64,000 nucleotides of DNA from Pelomonas sp046294815. Lineage in GTDB: Bacteria; Pseudomonadota; Gammaproteobacteria; Burkholderiales; Burkholderiaceae_C. Below, in pieces: positions 43,081 through 52,206 of this stretch. The position numbers and the translations under genes are program-made. The stretch's first letter is position 1, and the number at the start of each line of letters is the position of its first letter. The notes under the pieces are model-generated. The model worked only from the letters and a program-made list of their open reading frames with translations, did not search any database and had not been told where the DNA came from. The DNA is taken from the NCBI GenBank assembly GCA_046294815.1, contig JBKBOJ010000003.1:1-64000 (forward strand), given 5' to 3'.

Positions 43081-43599
43081 ATGAGCTCACGCATCACCCT
43101 GCACGACGGCCCGGCCGTCGGCTTCGACCAACCCTTCGAAATGCTGGCCGCCTGCCACGACCGCGTGCGCCGCAGCCTGAACCTGCTGCAGCGCCTGCGG
43201 GCCCATGTGCAGCGCCACGGCGTGGACGGACAGGCGCGCGACGCGGCGGCCGATGTGCTGCGCTACTTCGACCGCGCCGGCCCGGCCCACCACGAGGACG
43301 AGGAGCGCCATGTGCTGCCGCGGCTGCGCGCCGCCGGCTTGGCTACGCTGGCCGAGCGCTTGCACGTCGAACATGCCGAGATGGCCGCGCTGTGGGCGGC
43401 GCTGCGCGAGCCGCTGCTGGCCTGGGCGCGCGGCGAGGCAGCAGCGCTGGACGAGGCCGCGGCCGAGCGCTATGCGGCGCTGTACGCGGCCCACCTGGCG
43501 CTGGAAGATGAACAGGCCTTTGCCGCAGCGCGCGCCGGCCTCGACGACGCAGCGCTGGCAGCCATGGGCGCCGAGATGGCCGGCCGCCGCAAGAGCTGA
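43081..43599 (+). CDS. hemerythrin HHE domain protein
   Basis: The 172-residue soluble protein looks like a four-helix hemerythrin-like fold. Ligand candidates are His in LAACHDRVRRSL (near 26), His/Glu in PAHHEDEERHVLPRL (near 72-81), HVEHAEM near 100, and Glu/Asp in HLALEDEQAF near 140. Such proteins bind a di-iron centre and oxygen, NO or iron-related signals. It is divergent from ligA with only 30 bases between them, and is followed by the antiporter leader. Confidence 0.85.
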   Translation: MSSRITLHDGPAVGFDQPFEMLAACHDRVRRSLNLLQRLRAHVQRHGVDGQARDAAADVLRYFDRAGPAHHEDEERHVLPRLRAAGLATLAERLHVEHAEMAALWAALREPLLAWARGEAAALDEAAAERYAALYAAHLALEDEQAFAAARAGLDDAALAAMGAEMAGRRKS

Positions 43600-43603
43600 C
43601 CCT

Positions 43604-43693
43604 TACAATCTGCGCCGGGTGCCGGAGGGATGAGTCTCCGGCAGGATTGCGCAACTGGTCGGGCCGCCTTGCGCGTCCCGTCACGTCATCACG
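43604..43693 (+). promoter_or_regulatory. structured leader of the Na+/H+ antiporter, nhaA-I (Li+/Na+) riboswitch-like
   Basis: A TACAAT -10 box lies at 43604-43609, so transcripts would start near GGGT at 43617. A perfect 7-bp hairpin follows (GCCGGAG 43621-43627, loop GGATGAGT, CTCCGGC 43636-43642). After AGGAT comes an interleaved pair: GCGCAA (43649-43654) with TTGCGC (43669-43674), and CGGG (43660-43663) with CCCG (43677-43680), which is a pseudoknot. The last strand ends 13 bases before the ATG, and no Shine-Dalgarno is visible. The layout and the antiporter downstream recall the nhaA-I motif, now described as a Li+-sensing riboswitch; this identification is from memory. Confidence 0.5.
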
Positions 43694-44953
43694 ATGAACT
43701 CACCCACCACCCTGCAAATTGTGGCCGCCGTGCTGTTCGGCATCGCGCTGCTGCACACCTTCTCCACCAAGTTCTTCGAGCGCCTGGCCCACACCCAGCC
43801 CCGGCATGCTGGCCTGTGGCATCTGCTGGGCGAGGTGGAGGTGGTGTTCGGCTTCTGGGCCATGGTGCTGATGCTGTGCATGTTCGCGCTGCTCGGCAAG
43901 GCCGAGGCCACGGCTTACCTGGACTCGCGCAACTTCACCGAGCCGCTGTTCGTGTTCGCCATCATGGTGGTGGCCGGCACCCGGCCCATCCTGCACGCCT
44001 CAGGCGCCGCAGTGCAGGCCCTGGCGCGACTGATGCCCCTGCCGCGCGGCATGGCGCTGTACTTTCTGCTGCTGGCCTTCGTGCCGCTGCTGGGCAGCTT
44101 CATCACCGAGCCCGCCGCCATGACGCTGGCGGCGCTGATGCTGCGCGACACGGTGTTCAGCCATCGCGTCTCCACGCGGCTGAAGTACGGCACGCTGGGT
44201 GTGCTGTTCGTCAACATCTCCATCGGCGGCACGCTGACGCCGTTTGCCGCGCCGCCGGTGCTGATGGTGGCCGCCAAGTGGCACTGGGACCTGGCCTTCA
44301 TGCTGAGCACCTTCGGCTGGAAGGCGGCCGTGGCCGTGCTCATCAACGCGACCGGCGCGATGCTGCTGTTCCGCAAGGAGCTGGCGCAGCAAGCCGGCAC
44401 GGTGGCCTCGGGCGAGGCGCCGATGCCGGCGGCGGTGGTGGCGGTGCATGTGCTGTTCCTGGCCGGCATCGTCGTGTTCGCCCATCACCCGGCCGTGTTC
44501 CTGGGCCTGTTCTTGTTCTTCCTGGGCTTCACGGCCGCCTACCAGCGCCATCAGAGCCCACTGATCCTGCGCGAGGCGCTGCTGGTCGCCTTCTTCCTCG
44601 GCGGCCTGGTCGTACTGGGCGGCCTGCAGCAGTGGTGGCTTCAGCCGCTGTTGATGAAGATGGACGCCAACGCGGTGTTCTTCGGCGCAACGGCGCTGAC
44701 CGCCATCACGGACAACGCGGCGCTGACCTATCTGGGCTCGCTGGTGGAGGGCCTGAGCGATGAGTTCAAGGTGGCGCTGGTGGCCGGTGCCGTGACGGGC
44801 GGCGGCCTGACCGTCATCGCCAACGCGCCCAATCCGGCCGGCCTGGCCATCCTGCGCGGCAAGTTCGGCGACCAGGCCGTGTCGCCGCTGGGGCTGCTGC
44901 TGGGCGCGCTGCTGCCCACACTGGTGGCGGGGCTGGCCTTCCGGCTGCTCTGA
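43694..44953 (+). CDS. putative Na+/H+ antiporter
   Basis: The 419-residue protein has about 11 hydrophobic segments and matches the Na_H_antiport_2 group as I know it. Characteristic segments are LHTFSTKFFERLAHTQPRHAGLWHLLGEVEVVFGFWA near the start, LGSFITEPAAMTLAALML, VNISIGGTLTPFAAPPVLMVA and TALTAITDNAALTYLGSL with a membrane Asp. It should exchange Na+ or Li+ for protons at the inner membrane. The structured leader directly upstream suggests ion-responsive translation. The stop overlaps the glycosyltransferase start as TGATG. Confidence 0.88.
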   Translation: MNSPTTLQIVAAVLFGIALLHTFSTKFFERLAHTQPRHAGLWHLLGEVEVVFGFWAMVLMLCMFALLGKAEATAYLDSRNFTEPLFVFAIMVVAGTRPILHASGAAVQALARLMPLPRGMALYFLLLAFVPLLGSFITEPAAMTLAALMLRDTVFSHRVSTRLKYGTLGVLFVNISIGGTLTPFAAPPVLMVAAKWHWDLAFMLSTFGWKAAVAVLINATGAMLLFRKELAQQAGTVASGEAPMPAAVVAVHVLFLAGIVVFAHHPAVFLGLFLFFLGFTAAYQRHQSPLILREALLVAFFLGGLVVLGGLQQWWLQPLLMKMDANAVFFGATALTAITDNAALTYLGSLVEGLSDEFKVALVAGAVTGGGLTVIANAPNPAGLAILRGKFGDQAVSPLGLLLGALLPTLVAGLAFRLL

Positions 44954-46269
44954 TGCGGGTCCTGCTGGCGACGCTGGGCTCGCGCGGCGACGTCGAGCCC
45001 TTCCTGTCGCTGGCCCTGGCGTTGCAGCATGCGGGCCACGAGCCGGTGCTGTGCGCCAGCCGCCGCTTCGAGACTTGGATCACCGGCTGGGGCGTGGCCT
45101 ACGAGCCCATGGACGACGGCTTCGTGGCGCTGCTGGAATCCCTGGAAGGCCGCGCGGGGCTGGAGCGTGCGGCATCGCCGCTGGGCATGGCGCGCACCGT
45201 CTGGCGCCTGGCGCCGCAGGTGAAGCCACTGCAGCTGCAGGTGCAGCGCGACCTGTGGCGCGCCGCCCAGGCCTGCCGCCCTGAGGGCCTGGTGTTCCAC
45301 GTCAAGCTCACCGGCGCGCCGGACATCGCCGATGCGCTGGGCATTCCCGCCGCCTTGCTGCTGCTCGCGCCGGTACTGCAGCCCACGGCGGCCTTCGCGT
45401 GCCCGGTGTTCCCGGCATGGCTGCGCGCCCGCGGTGGCCCGCGCGCACGGCGGGCCGGCTATCGCCTCGTGAATATGCTGTCCCGGCGCATCGGCACCGG
45501 CCCGGCGCTGGCGTGGCGCCGGGAGATGGGCATGGGCCCGAGGCCGCCGCGACTGGACCTGCTGCACGATGCCGCCGGCCGCCCCTGGCCGGTGCTGCAT
45601 GCGCACAGCGCCAGCCTGCTGCCCCGGCCTGCCGACTGGCCCGCTCATGCCGAGGTGACCGGCTTCCTGCGTCTGCCGGCCTCGACCGCCTGGCACCCCT
45701 CTCCGGCGCTGCAGGCCTTTCTGGACGCCGGGCCGCCGCCGGTCTACATCGGGTTTGGCAGCATGGCGGGCCGCGACCCGCAGGCCCGCGCCGCTCAGGC
45801 GCTCGCCGCACTGGCACAGGCCGGGCTGCGCGGCGTGATCGGCCGTGGCTGGGGCGGCCTGCAGCCAGACCAGCTGCCGCCGCAGGTGTTCGCGCTGGAC
45901 GAGGCGCCGCATGACGCGCTGTTCCCGCACATGGCCGCCGTGGTCCACCATGGCGGCGCGGGCACCACCGCCGCTGGCCTGCTGGCCGGCCGGCCCAGCC
46001 TGATCTGTCCCTTCTTCGGCGACCAGCCGTTCTGGGGCGCGCTGGTGCACCAGCAAGGCCTGGGCCCGGCGCCGCTGTCACAGCGGGATTTCAGCGCCGA
46101 GGCGCTGGCAGGGCGGCTGCGGCCGTTGGTGGGCGACCCAGCCATGGGCCGCGCATGCCAGGCGATGGCGGCCCGGTTGCAGCAGGAGAACGGCGGCCGG
46201 CAGGCCGTGCGCGCGCTGGAACGCCAGTGGGCGGGCGGCGGGTTCAACCGCGCGCGGCCACCGGCGTGA
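44953..46269 (+). CDS. UGT-type glycosyltransferase (GT1/GT28-like)
   Basis: The 438-residue GT-B enzyme has an N-terminal half beginning MRVLLATLGSRGDVEPFLSLALAL, the usual acceptor-side loop. The donor-binding half carries PPVYIGFGSMAGRDP and VVHHGGAGTTAAGLLAGRPSLICPFFGDQPFWG, typical for sterol- or lipid-glucosylating and rhamnosyl-transferring enzymes. Sugar and acceptor are unknown; the cytoplasm is its likely place. It is translationally coupled to the antiporter gene, an unusual pairing. Its end overlaps the convergent corC-like gene by 26 bases. Confidence 0.88.
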   Translation: MRVLLATLGSRGDVEPFLSLALALQHAGHEPVLCASRRFETWITGWGVAYEPMDDGFVALLESLEGRAGLERAASPLGMARTVWRLAPQVKPLQLQVQRDLWRAAQACRPEGLVFHVKLTGAPDIADALGIPAALLLLAPVLQPTAAFACPVFPAWLRARGGPRARRAGYRLVNMLSRRIGTGPALAWRREMGMGPRPPRLDLLHDAAGRPWPVLHAHSASLLPRPADWPAHAEVTGFLRLPASTAWHPSPALQAFLDAGPPPVYIGFGSMAGRDPQARAAQALAALAQAGLRGVIGRGWGGLQPDQLPPQVFALDEAPHDALFPHMAAVVHHGGAGTTAAGLLAGRPSLICPFFGDQPFWGALVHQQGLGPAPLSQRDFSAEALAGRLRPLVGDPAMGRACQAMAARLQQENGGRQAVRALERQWAGGGFNRARPPA

Positions 46270-47533
46270 TCATGACCTGGTCGACCCGGTAGCTGTCCAC
46301 GTCCACCACCTCGAAGCGCCAGCCTTCCCACTCGACCACGTCGGTGCGCCGCGGAATGCGGCGCAGCACCACCATCAGGAAGCCCGCCAGCGTGTCATAG
46401 GTGCCGGCATGCGGCCAGGCCTCGATGCCCAGCGCCCGCTCCACGTCGGGGATGGGCGTGATGCCGTCGGCAAGGTACGAGCCGTCCTCGCGGCGCACGA
46501 TCTGCTCCTCATCGTGCGGCGCAACCAGCGCGCCCATGACGGTGCTCATCACGTCGTTGAGCGTGACCACACCCACCACCAGGCTGTACTCGTTGACGAT
46601 GACGGCGAAGTCCTCGTGCGCCTCGCGGAACTGCGTCAGCATCTCCGACAGCGTCAGTCGGTCCGGCACGATGAGCACCTTCTTGACCAGATCGCTGCCG
46701 GCCAGCGCCAGCGGCTCACCGCGCAGCACGCGCTGGAACAGATCGGTGGCATCCACATAGCCCACCACCTTATCGATGTCGCCGTCGCAGACCAAGTAGG
46801 TCGAGTGCGGCGTCTCGGCGATGCGGTTGCGGATCAGCGCGTCGTCATCGTCGCGAGAGAAGAACACGATGCGCTCGCGGGTGGTCATCACCGTCTCGAC
46901 GGTGCGCGTGTCCAGCTCGAACACGTTGGCAATGAGCTGCTGCTCCTCCCCGGCCACCACGCCGGCCTGGTAGCCCGCCTCGGTCAGGGCCAGGATGTCG
47001 CGGTGGCTGATGGTGTCGTCGCGCTTGGCGGGCAGGCCCAGCACGCGGATCAGCAGTTCGGTGACGGCGCTGAAGGCCCAGGCCAGCGGCCACAGCAGCC
47101 GGCACAGCAGCAGCATGGGCCCCACCAACGCCATGGCCACGCGCTCGGGTTCGTTCATGGACAGGCGCTTGGGCACCAGGTCGGCCAACACGATGAACAG
47201 CGAGGTGATGCTGGCGAAGGAGGCCGCGAAGCCCAGCGTGGCCGCGAGCTGCGGCGCCATGACCAGACGCAGTGCGGCCTCGAAATGTGGCGTGAATGCG
47301 TCCTCGCCCACGATGCCGGCCAGGATGGCCACCGTGTTGACGCCGATCTGCACGACGGTGAAGTAGTCGCCCGGCTGCTCCTGCACCGCCAGCACGCGGG
47401 CCGCGCGGGCATCACCGGCGTCGGCGCGCTGCTGCAGATTGAGCCGACGCGACGCGGCCAGCGACAGCTCGGCCATCGAGAAGAAGGCGCTGCCGAGGAT
47501 CAGCAGGCCGATCAGCAGCAGCGCAGTCGTCAT
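46244..47533 (-). CDS. hemolysin/CorC-family DUF21-CBS transporter
   Basis: The 429-residue membrane protein has an N-terminal DUF21 (CNNM) domain with three to four helices. It is followed by two CBS domains (VMTTRERIVFFSRDDDDALIRNRI... and VLIVPDRLTLSEMLTQFREAHEDFAVIVNEY) and a C-terminal CorC_HlyC domain with DSYRVDQVMITPV. Members are linked to Mg2+/Co2+ efflux or magnesium homeostasis. The name hemolysin is historical. The start overlaps the zipA stop (TAATG), making it part of the smc-zipA transcription unit. Confidence 0.92.
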   Translation of the reverse strand: MTTALLLIGLLILGSAFFSMAELSLAASRRLNLQQRADAGDARAARVLAVQEQPGDYFTVVQIGVNTVAILAGIVGEDAFTPHFEAALRLVMAPQLAATLGFAASFASITSLFIVLADLVPKRLSMNEPERVAMALVGPMLLLCRLLWPLAWAFSAVTELLIRVLGLPAKRDDTISHRDILALTEAGYQAGVVAGEEQQLIANVFELDTRTVETVMTTRERIVFFSRDDDDALIRNRIAETPHSTYLVCDGDIDKVVGYVDATDLFQRVLRGEPLALAGSDLVKKVLIVPDRLTLSEMLTQFREAHEDFAVIVNEYSLVVGVVTLNDVMSTVMGALVAPHDEEQIVRREDGSYLADGITPIPDVERALGIEAWPHAGTYDTLAGFLMVVLRRIPRRTDVVEWEGWRFEVVDVDSYRVDQVMITPVAARG

Positions 47534-48588
47534 TACGAGAACAGCCTTCTTGCGGCCGGCGATCCCGCGGCCAGGTCACGCGCAGCCAGCGCCGCGTAGA
47601 GCTTCTTCAGCTCCACGTCGATGGCCGCGAACGCGTGCAGGCCCAGCACCTGGCCGCGGTCGTCGCAGATTTCGGCCTCCAGGTCGCGGGCCAGCGCGCG
47701 GGCGGCCTCCTGCCAGATCGCAAAGGGTTCCTGCTCGGCGGGCGTTTGCGGCACGTCCAGCGCGAGGGTCAACTCGCGCAGCGACAGCGCCTCCGGGTCG
47801 TCGGCCAGCGCAGCCTGGGCGTCGAACTGCAGCGTCAGCAGCGGCGGCGCGCCGGCCTCGCCCGAGGGCAGCACCAGCCGCCCCGGCAGCGCGCCGGCCA
47901 CGAAGCCGTGCCGCGCAGCGGCCTGCTGCACGAAGCCCGGCGTCCAGGCCGCGCCCTTGGCCCGCAGCAGCAGCGCCAGCTGCGCATCGTGGCTGGCGGC
48001 GAACTGATCCAGCTCGCGCGCGCGGGCGACCACGTCCAGCATGTCTGGGAACTGCACGAAGCCGCCTATGCCGTCGGCAAAGGCCTGGATCTTTTGCACG
48101 AATTCGGAGTATTCGATTTCGTTCACCGGCCCGCTGCGGTTGGCCATCTTCAGGCCAGCCTGGAACTCGCTGTAGCGCTGCCCCGGCGCCGGCAGCTCCC
48201 AGTCGCCGCTGGCCGTGTTCAAGCCCTCGATCTGCAGCGGCTTGGTGCCGGCGCGGCGGCTGCCGGGCTGGTGCTGCAGCGCCAGTTCGCCGGATACCGG
48301 CTGCTCGACGGTGATGGTGGCGATGGCATCGATCAGCGCATCGATGCGTGCCGAGGGGCGGCGCTGCGGTCTGACGACCGCGGGCAGCGTGACATCCAAC
48401 GGGTCCGGCTCGACGACCGCTGCTGCTTCGGCCGGCGCCGCGGGCGGCGCGTCGAAGCTGGGCTCCTCCAGCGGCGGCAGGGCCCGCTTGGGGCCGGCTT
48501 TGCGCGCGGCCCAAGCGCCATGGGCGACCACGCCGGCCAGCACCAGGCCGCCGGCGATGGCGAGAAGTTCGGTCAGGGTCAGATTCAT
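47533..48588 (-). CDS. zipA: cell division protein ZipA
   Basis: The 351-residue protein is anchored by one N-terminal helix (LLAIAGGLVLAGVVAHGAWAARK). A Pro/Glu-rich linker runs from about 34 to 80, and the C-terminal ZipA FtsZ-binding domain from about 205 (DMLDVVARARELDQFAASHDAQLALLL ... GAPPLLTLQFDAQAA ... LTLALDVPQTP). It tethers FtsZ to the membrane during septum formation. Conservation of the domain is loose, as usual in betaproteobacteria, but the overlap with smc (ATGA) supports the call. Confidence 0.88.
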   Translation of the reverse strand: MNLTLTELLAIAGGLVLAGVVAHGAWAARKAGPKRALPPLEEPSFDAPPAAPAEAAAVVEPDPLDVTLPAVVRPQRRPSARIDALIDAIATITVEQPVSGELALQHQPGSRRAGTKPLQIEGLNTASGDWELPAPGQRYSEFQAGLKMANRSGPVNEIEYSEFVQKIQAFADGIGGFVQFPDMLDVVARARELDQFAASHDAQLALLLRAKGAAWTPGFVQQAAARHGFVAGALPGRLVLPSGEAGAPPLLTLQFDAQAALADDPEALSLRELTLALDVPQTPAEQEPFAIWQEAARALARDLEAEICDDRGQVLGLHAFAAIDVELKKLYAALAARDLAAGSPAARRLFS

Positions 48589-51500
48589 GCCATTTCAGCC
48601 ATTGCCAAGGCCTTGTCCATGTCCACCGCGACGATGCGGGACACGCCCTGCTCCTGCATCGTCACGCCGATGAGTTGTTCGGCCATCTCCATCGCGATCT
48701 TGTTGTGGGAGATGAAGAGGAATTGCGTGCTGCGGCTCATCTGCGAGACGAGCTTGGCATAACGCTCGGTGTTGGCGTCATCCAGCGGGGCGTCAACCTC
48801 GTCGAGCAGGCAGAACGGGGCCGGGTTGAGCTGAAAGATCGCAAACACCAGCGCAATGGCCGTCAGCGCCTTCTCGCCGCCGGAGAGCAGGTGGATGGTG
48901 GAGTTCTTCTTGCCCGGCGGCTGGGCCATCACCTGCACGCCGGCGTCCAGGATCTCGTCGCCCGTCATCACCAGCTTGGCCTGGCCGCCGCCGAACAGCT
49001 CGGGGAACATGCGGCCGAAGTGATCGTTGACCTGGTTGAAGGTCGAGCCGAGCAGGTCGCGCGTCTCCAGGTCGATCTTGTGGATGGCGTCTTCCAGCGT
49101 CTTGATGGCCGCGTTCAGGTCGGCGCACTGCGAGTCCAGAAAGGTCTTGCGCTCGCGCGCCGCGCTCAGCTCGTCCAGCGCGGCGAGGTTGACGGCACCC
49201 AAAGCCGCGATCTCGCGGTTGATGCGGTCGATCTCGCCCTGCAGGCCGTAGAGCTTCACCCCACCTTCCTCGATGGACTTGGCGAGTGCCTCCTGGTCCA
49301 CACCGGCCGCCTCCAGCTGCTCGCGGTATTGCGCGCCGCCCAGCTGCGCGGCCTGCTCCTCCAGTTGCAACTTGGTGATGGCCTCGCGCAGCGGCTCCAG
49401 GCTGCGCTCCAAGCTCAGGCGCTGCTCGTCGGCCTTGCGCAGGCGCAAGGACAAGTCGTCGTAGTTCGTGCGCACCGCAGCCAGCTGCTGCTCGCGTTCG
49501 AGCTTGAGGGCCAGCGCATCCTGCAGGCCGGCTTGCGCTGCGGCATCGTTGAGGCCGTCCAGCTCGGTCTGCAGGCTGGCGGCCGACGCCGCCACCTGCT
49601 GGATTTGCGCCTGGGCTGTCTCGATGCCGCGCTGCAGCTCGCTGCGGCGGGCAGCCAGTGTCTGCGTGGCAAAGCGTGCTTCCTGCGCGCGGCGCTCCAG
49701 CGTGCGCAGTTGCTCGCGGGCGTCGGCCAAGCGGCGTTCGGCGGCGATGACGGCGTCCTCCAGCTCGGCATGGCGCTGCTGCGCGTCGCCCAGCTGCATG
49801 TCCAGCTCCTCGAAGCGCGCCTCGCCGAGCGCGCGGCGCTCCTGCAGCGCCTCCTGCTGCTGAGCGATCTCGGCCAGCTCGGCGTCCAGCGCGGCGCGGC
49901 GCTGCTGGCTGGCTTCGGCCTGGCTGCTCAGACGCAGCAGTTCGACGTGGAGCTGATGCGCGCGCGTCTGCGCTTCGCTGGCCTCGCGGCGCAGCGCCGT
50001 CAGGCGCGCATTCGCGTCGTTGAACTGGTGCTCGACGCGCGACAGCGCCAGCCGGGCCTCGTCGGCGATGAGCTGCTGCGCGCGCAGCGCCGTCGTCAGC
50101 TGCTCGATCTCCTGCGCACGCGCCAGCAAGCCGGCCTGTTCGGAGTCGGGCGCGTAGAAGGTGACGGAGAACTGGCCCACCGCGTGGCCCTGCGGCGTCA
50201 GGATCACCTCGCCATGCGTCAGCCGCTCGCGCGCGGCCAGCGCGGCACTCAGGTCGGGCGCGGTGTAGACGCCCTCCAGCCAGTCGTTGAGCAGCGCGAC
50301 CAGACCGGCGTCTTCCAGCCGCAGCAGCGATGTCAGCGTGGGCAGAGTCTCGTGCGTGTTGGCGATGGAGCCCGGCGGCGTCGAATAAAAGGCCAGGCGC
50401 GCGGGCGGCGCATCGGCCTCGAAGGCGCGCACCGTGTCCAGCCGGCCCACGCTCAAAGCGCCCATGCGCTCGCGCAGCGCGGCTTCCAGCGCGTTCTCCC
50501 AGCCGGGCTGGATATGCAGCCGCGTCCACAGGCCTTGCAGGCCGTCCAGGCCATGCTTGGCCAGCCAGGGTTTGAGCTTGCCCTCGGTCTGCACTTTCTC
50601 CTGCAGGGCCTTCAGCGCCTCCAGGCGGGCCGTCAGCTCGGACTGCTTGGCGAGCTGTGCATTGGCGTCCTGCTGCGCAGCGCGCCGCTGCTCTTCCAAC
50701 TGCGGCAATTGCTCGGCCAGCTCTTGCAGGCGGGCGTCAGCCTGGTCGCGGGCCTCGTCGGCCGCGGCGCTGCGGGCCTTCAGCGCTGCCAGTGCCTCAT
50801 GATCGGGTGCGCCCAGGGCGCGTGACTCGGCCGTCAGCTTGTCCTCGCGCTGGCGCAGCGCCCGCGCCTGCTCATCCACGCTGCGGCTCTCGGCGGCCAG
50901 CACCTGGATCTGCTGCTGCACCTGGGCCACCAGCGCGCGCTGCTCGTTGGCACGGGCCTGGGCGGCACGCAGGGCGTCCTCGGCGACGGGCAATTGGGCC
51001 TGCTGCTCCTCGGCCTGCGCGGCCAGGATCTCGCTTTGCTCCTCGGCACCGGCGATCTGCTCGGCAATGCCCTCGAGCTCGGCGGTCGAGGCCTCGACCC
51101 GCTCGCGCCACTGCTGGTCCTGCACCTGCAACTCGGCCAAGCGCGTCTGCGCGCGGTTGCGACTCTCGACGACAAAACGGATGCGCTCCTCCAGCCGGCT
51201 GACCTCGAGCTGCGCCTCGGCATAACGGCCCTGTGAGGCGTGCAGCTCATCGCCGGCAGCGTAGTGCTGCTGGCGCACCTCCTCCAGCGTGGCCTCCACC
51301 GCGCGCAGCTCGGCAAGACGCGACTCCAGCGCATTGACGGCCTCGGCATGCGCGGCCTTCACGCGCGCCGCCTCGTTGCCGGCATCGCGCGCCTTGAGGA
51401 ACCAGAGCTGGTGCAGCTTCAGCGTGCCGGCGTCCTGCAGTTGCCGATAGCTGGCCGCCACCTCGGCCTGGCGCTCCAGCTTCTCGAGGTTGGCATTGAG

Positions 51501-52100
51501 CTCGCGCAGGATGTCGTCGACGCGGGTCAGGTTCTCGCGCGTGTCCTTGAGCCGGTTCTCCGTCTCGCGGCGGCGCTCCTTGTATTTGGACACGCCGGCG
51601 GCTTCTTCGAGGAACAGCCGCAGCTCCTCGGGTTTGCTCTCGATGATGCGCGAGATGGTGCCCTGGCCGATGATGGCGTAGGCACGCGGACCCAGGCCGG
51701 TGCCGAGGAACACGTCCTGCACGTCGCGCCGCCGCACCGGCTGGTTGTTGATGAAGTAGCTGCTAGTGCCGTCGCGCGTCAGCACGCGCTTCACGGCAAT
51801 CTCGCTGAACTGGTTCCAGGGGCCGCCGGCACGCGCGGAGCTGTTGTCGAACACCAGCTCCACGCTGGCCCGACCCGCAGGCTTGCGGTTGCCGGAGCCG
51901 TTGAAGATGACATCCTGCATGGACTCGCCGCGCAGTTCGCTCGCCTTGCTCTCGCCCAGCACCCAGCGCACGGCGTCCATGATGTTGGACTTGCCGCAGC
52001 CATTGGGCCCCACCACGCCGACGAGCTGCCCGGGCAGCTGGAAGGTGGTGGGTTCGGCAAAGGACTTGAAGCCGGCCAGCTTGATCGAGTTCAGCCGCAT
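48585..52100 (-). CDS. smc: chromosome segregation ATPase SMC
   Basis: The 1171-residue SMC protein is of normal length. The Walker A head is VGVVGPNGCGKSNIMDAVRWVLGE near 30. A first coiled coil runs from about 165 to 500, with the hinge near 510-650 (WTRLHIQPGWENALEAALRERMGAL ... APDLSAALAARERLTHGEVILTPQGHAVG). A second coiled coil follows, and the C-terminal head has the signature LLSGGEKALTAIALVFAI and Walker B CLLDEVDAPLDDAN. It compacts and separates chromosomes with ScpAB. I chose the ATG at 52100 because MRLNSIKLAGFKSF is the conserved start; the longer frame runs into the leader. Confidence 0.96.
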   Translation of the reverse strand: MRLNSIKLAGFKSFAEPTTFQLPGQLVGVVGPNGCGKSNIMDAVRWVLGESKASELRGESMQDVIFNGSGNRKPAGRASVELVFDNSSARAGGPWNQFSEIAVKRVLTRDGTSSYFINNQPVRRRDVQDVFLGTGLGPRAYAIIGQGTISRIIESKPEELRLFLEEAAGVSKYKERRRETENRLKDTRENLTRVDDILRELNANLEKLERQAEVAASYRQLQDAGTLKLHQLWFLKARDAGNEAARVKAAHAEAVNALESRLAELRAVEATLEEVRQQHYAAGDELHASQGRYAEAQLEVSRLEERIRFVVESRNRAQTRLAELQVQDQQWRERVEASTAELEGIAEQIAGAEEQSEILAAQAEEQQAQLPVAEDALRAAQARANEQRALVAQVQQQIQVLAAESRSVDEQARALRQREDKLTAESRALGAPDHEALAALKARSAAADEARDQADARLQELAEQLPQLEEQRRAAQQDANAQLAKQSELTARLEALKALQEKVQTEGKLKPWLAKHGLDGLQGLWTRLHIQPGWENALEAALRERMGALSVGRLDTVRAFEADAPPARLAFYSTPPGSIANTHETLPTLTSLLRLEDAGLVALLNDWLEGVYTAPDLSAALAARERLTHGEVILTPQGHAVGQFSVTFYAPDSEQAGLLARAQEIEQLTTALRAQQLIADEARLALSRVEHQFNDANARLTALRREASEAQTRAHQLHVELLRLSSQAEASQQRRAALDAELAEIAQQQEALQERRALGEARFEELDMQLGDAQQRHAELEDAVIAAERRLADAREQLRTLERRAQEARFATQTLAARRSELQRGIETAQAQIQQVAASAASLQTELDGLNDAAAQAGLQDALALKLEREQQLAAVRTNYDDLSLRLRKADEQRLSLERSLEPLREAITKLQLEEQAAQLGGAQYREQLEAAGVDQEALAKSIEEGGVKLYGLQGEIDRINREIAALGAVNLAALDELSAARERKTFLDSQCADLNAAIKTLEDAIHKIDLETRDLLGSTFNQVNDHFGRMFPELFGGGQAKLVMTGDEILDAGVQVMAQPPGKKNSTIHLLSGGEKALTAIALVFAIFQLNPAPFCLLDEVDAPLDDANTERYAKLVSQMSRSTQFLFISHNKIAMEMAEQLIGVTMQEQGVSRIVAVDMDKALAMAEMA

Positions 52101-52134
52101 GACGGAGGCACGTAAGCCGTTGATTTGGCTAAAG

Positions 52135-52158
52135 AAAAGCGCCTTCAACGGGCGCTTT
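52135..52158 (-). terminator. hairpin with U tract in the smc leader
   Basis: An 8-bp perfect stem (AAAGCGCC 52136-52143, GGCGCTTT 52151-52158, 7-base loop) is followed on the minus strand by a run reading TTTTCTTT. This is a rho-independent terminator by shape, pointing towards smc 35 bases downstream. It either ends transcripts from further right or acts as an attenuator in the smc leader. On the plus strand a TAGCAT -10-like box for queF follows near 52174. Confidence 0.6.
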
Positions 52159-52206
52159 GACGGGGCCGGATGATAGCATTCGCCCCCTCGCAAGCCCCCC
52201 ACGACC

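Noticed and set aside
52159..52206. preQ1 riboswitch in front of queF
   Set aside because: The leader is under 50 bases after the hairpin and shows no preQ1-type stem-loop with an A-rich tail.
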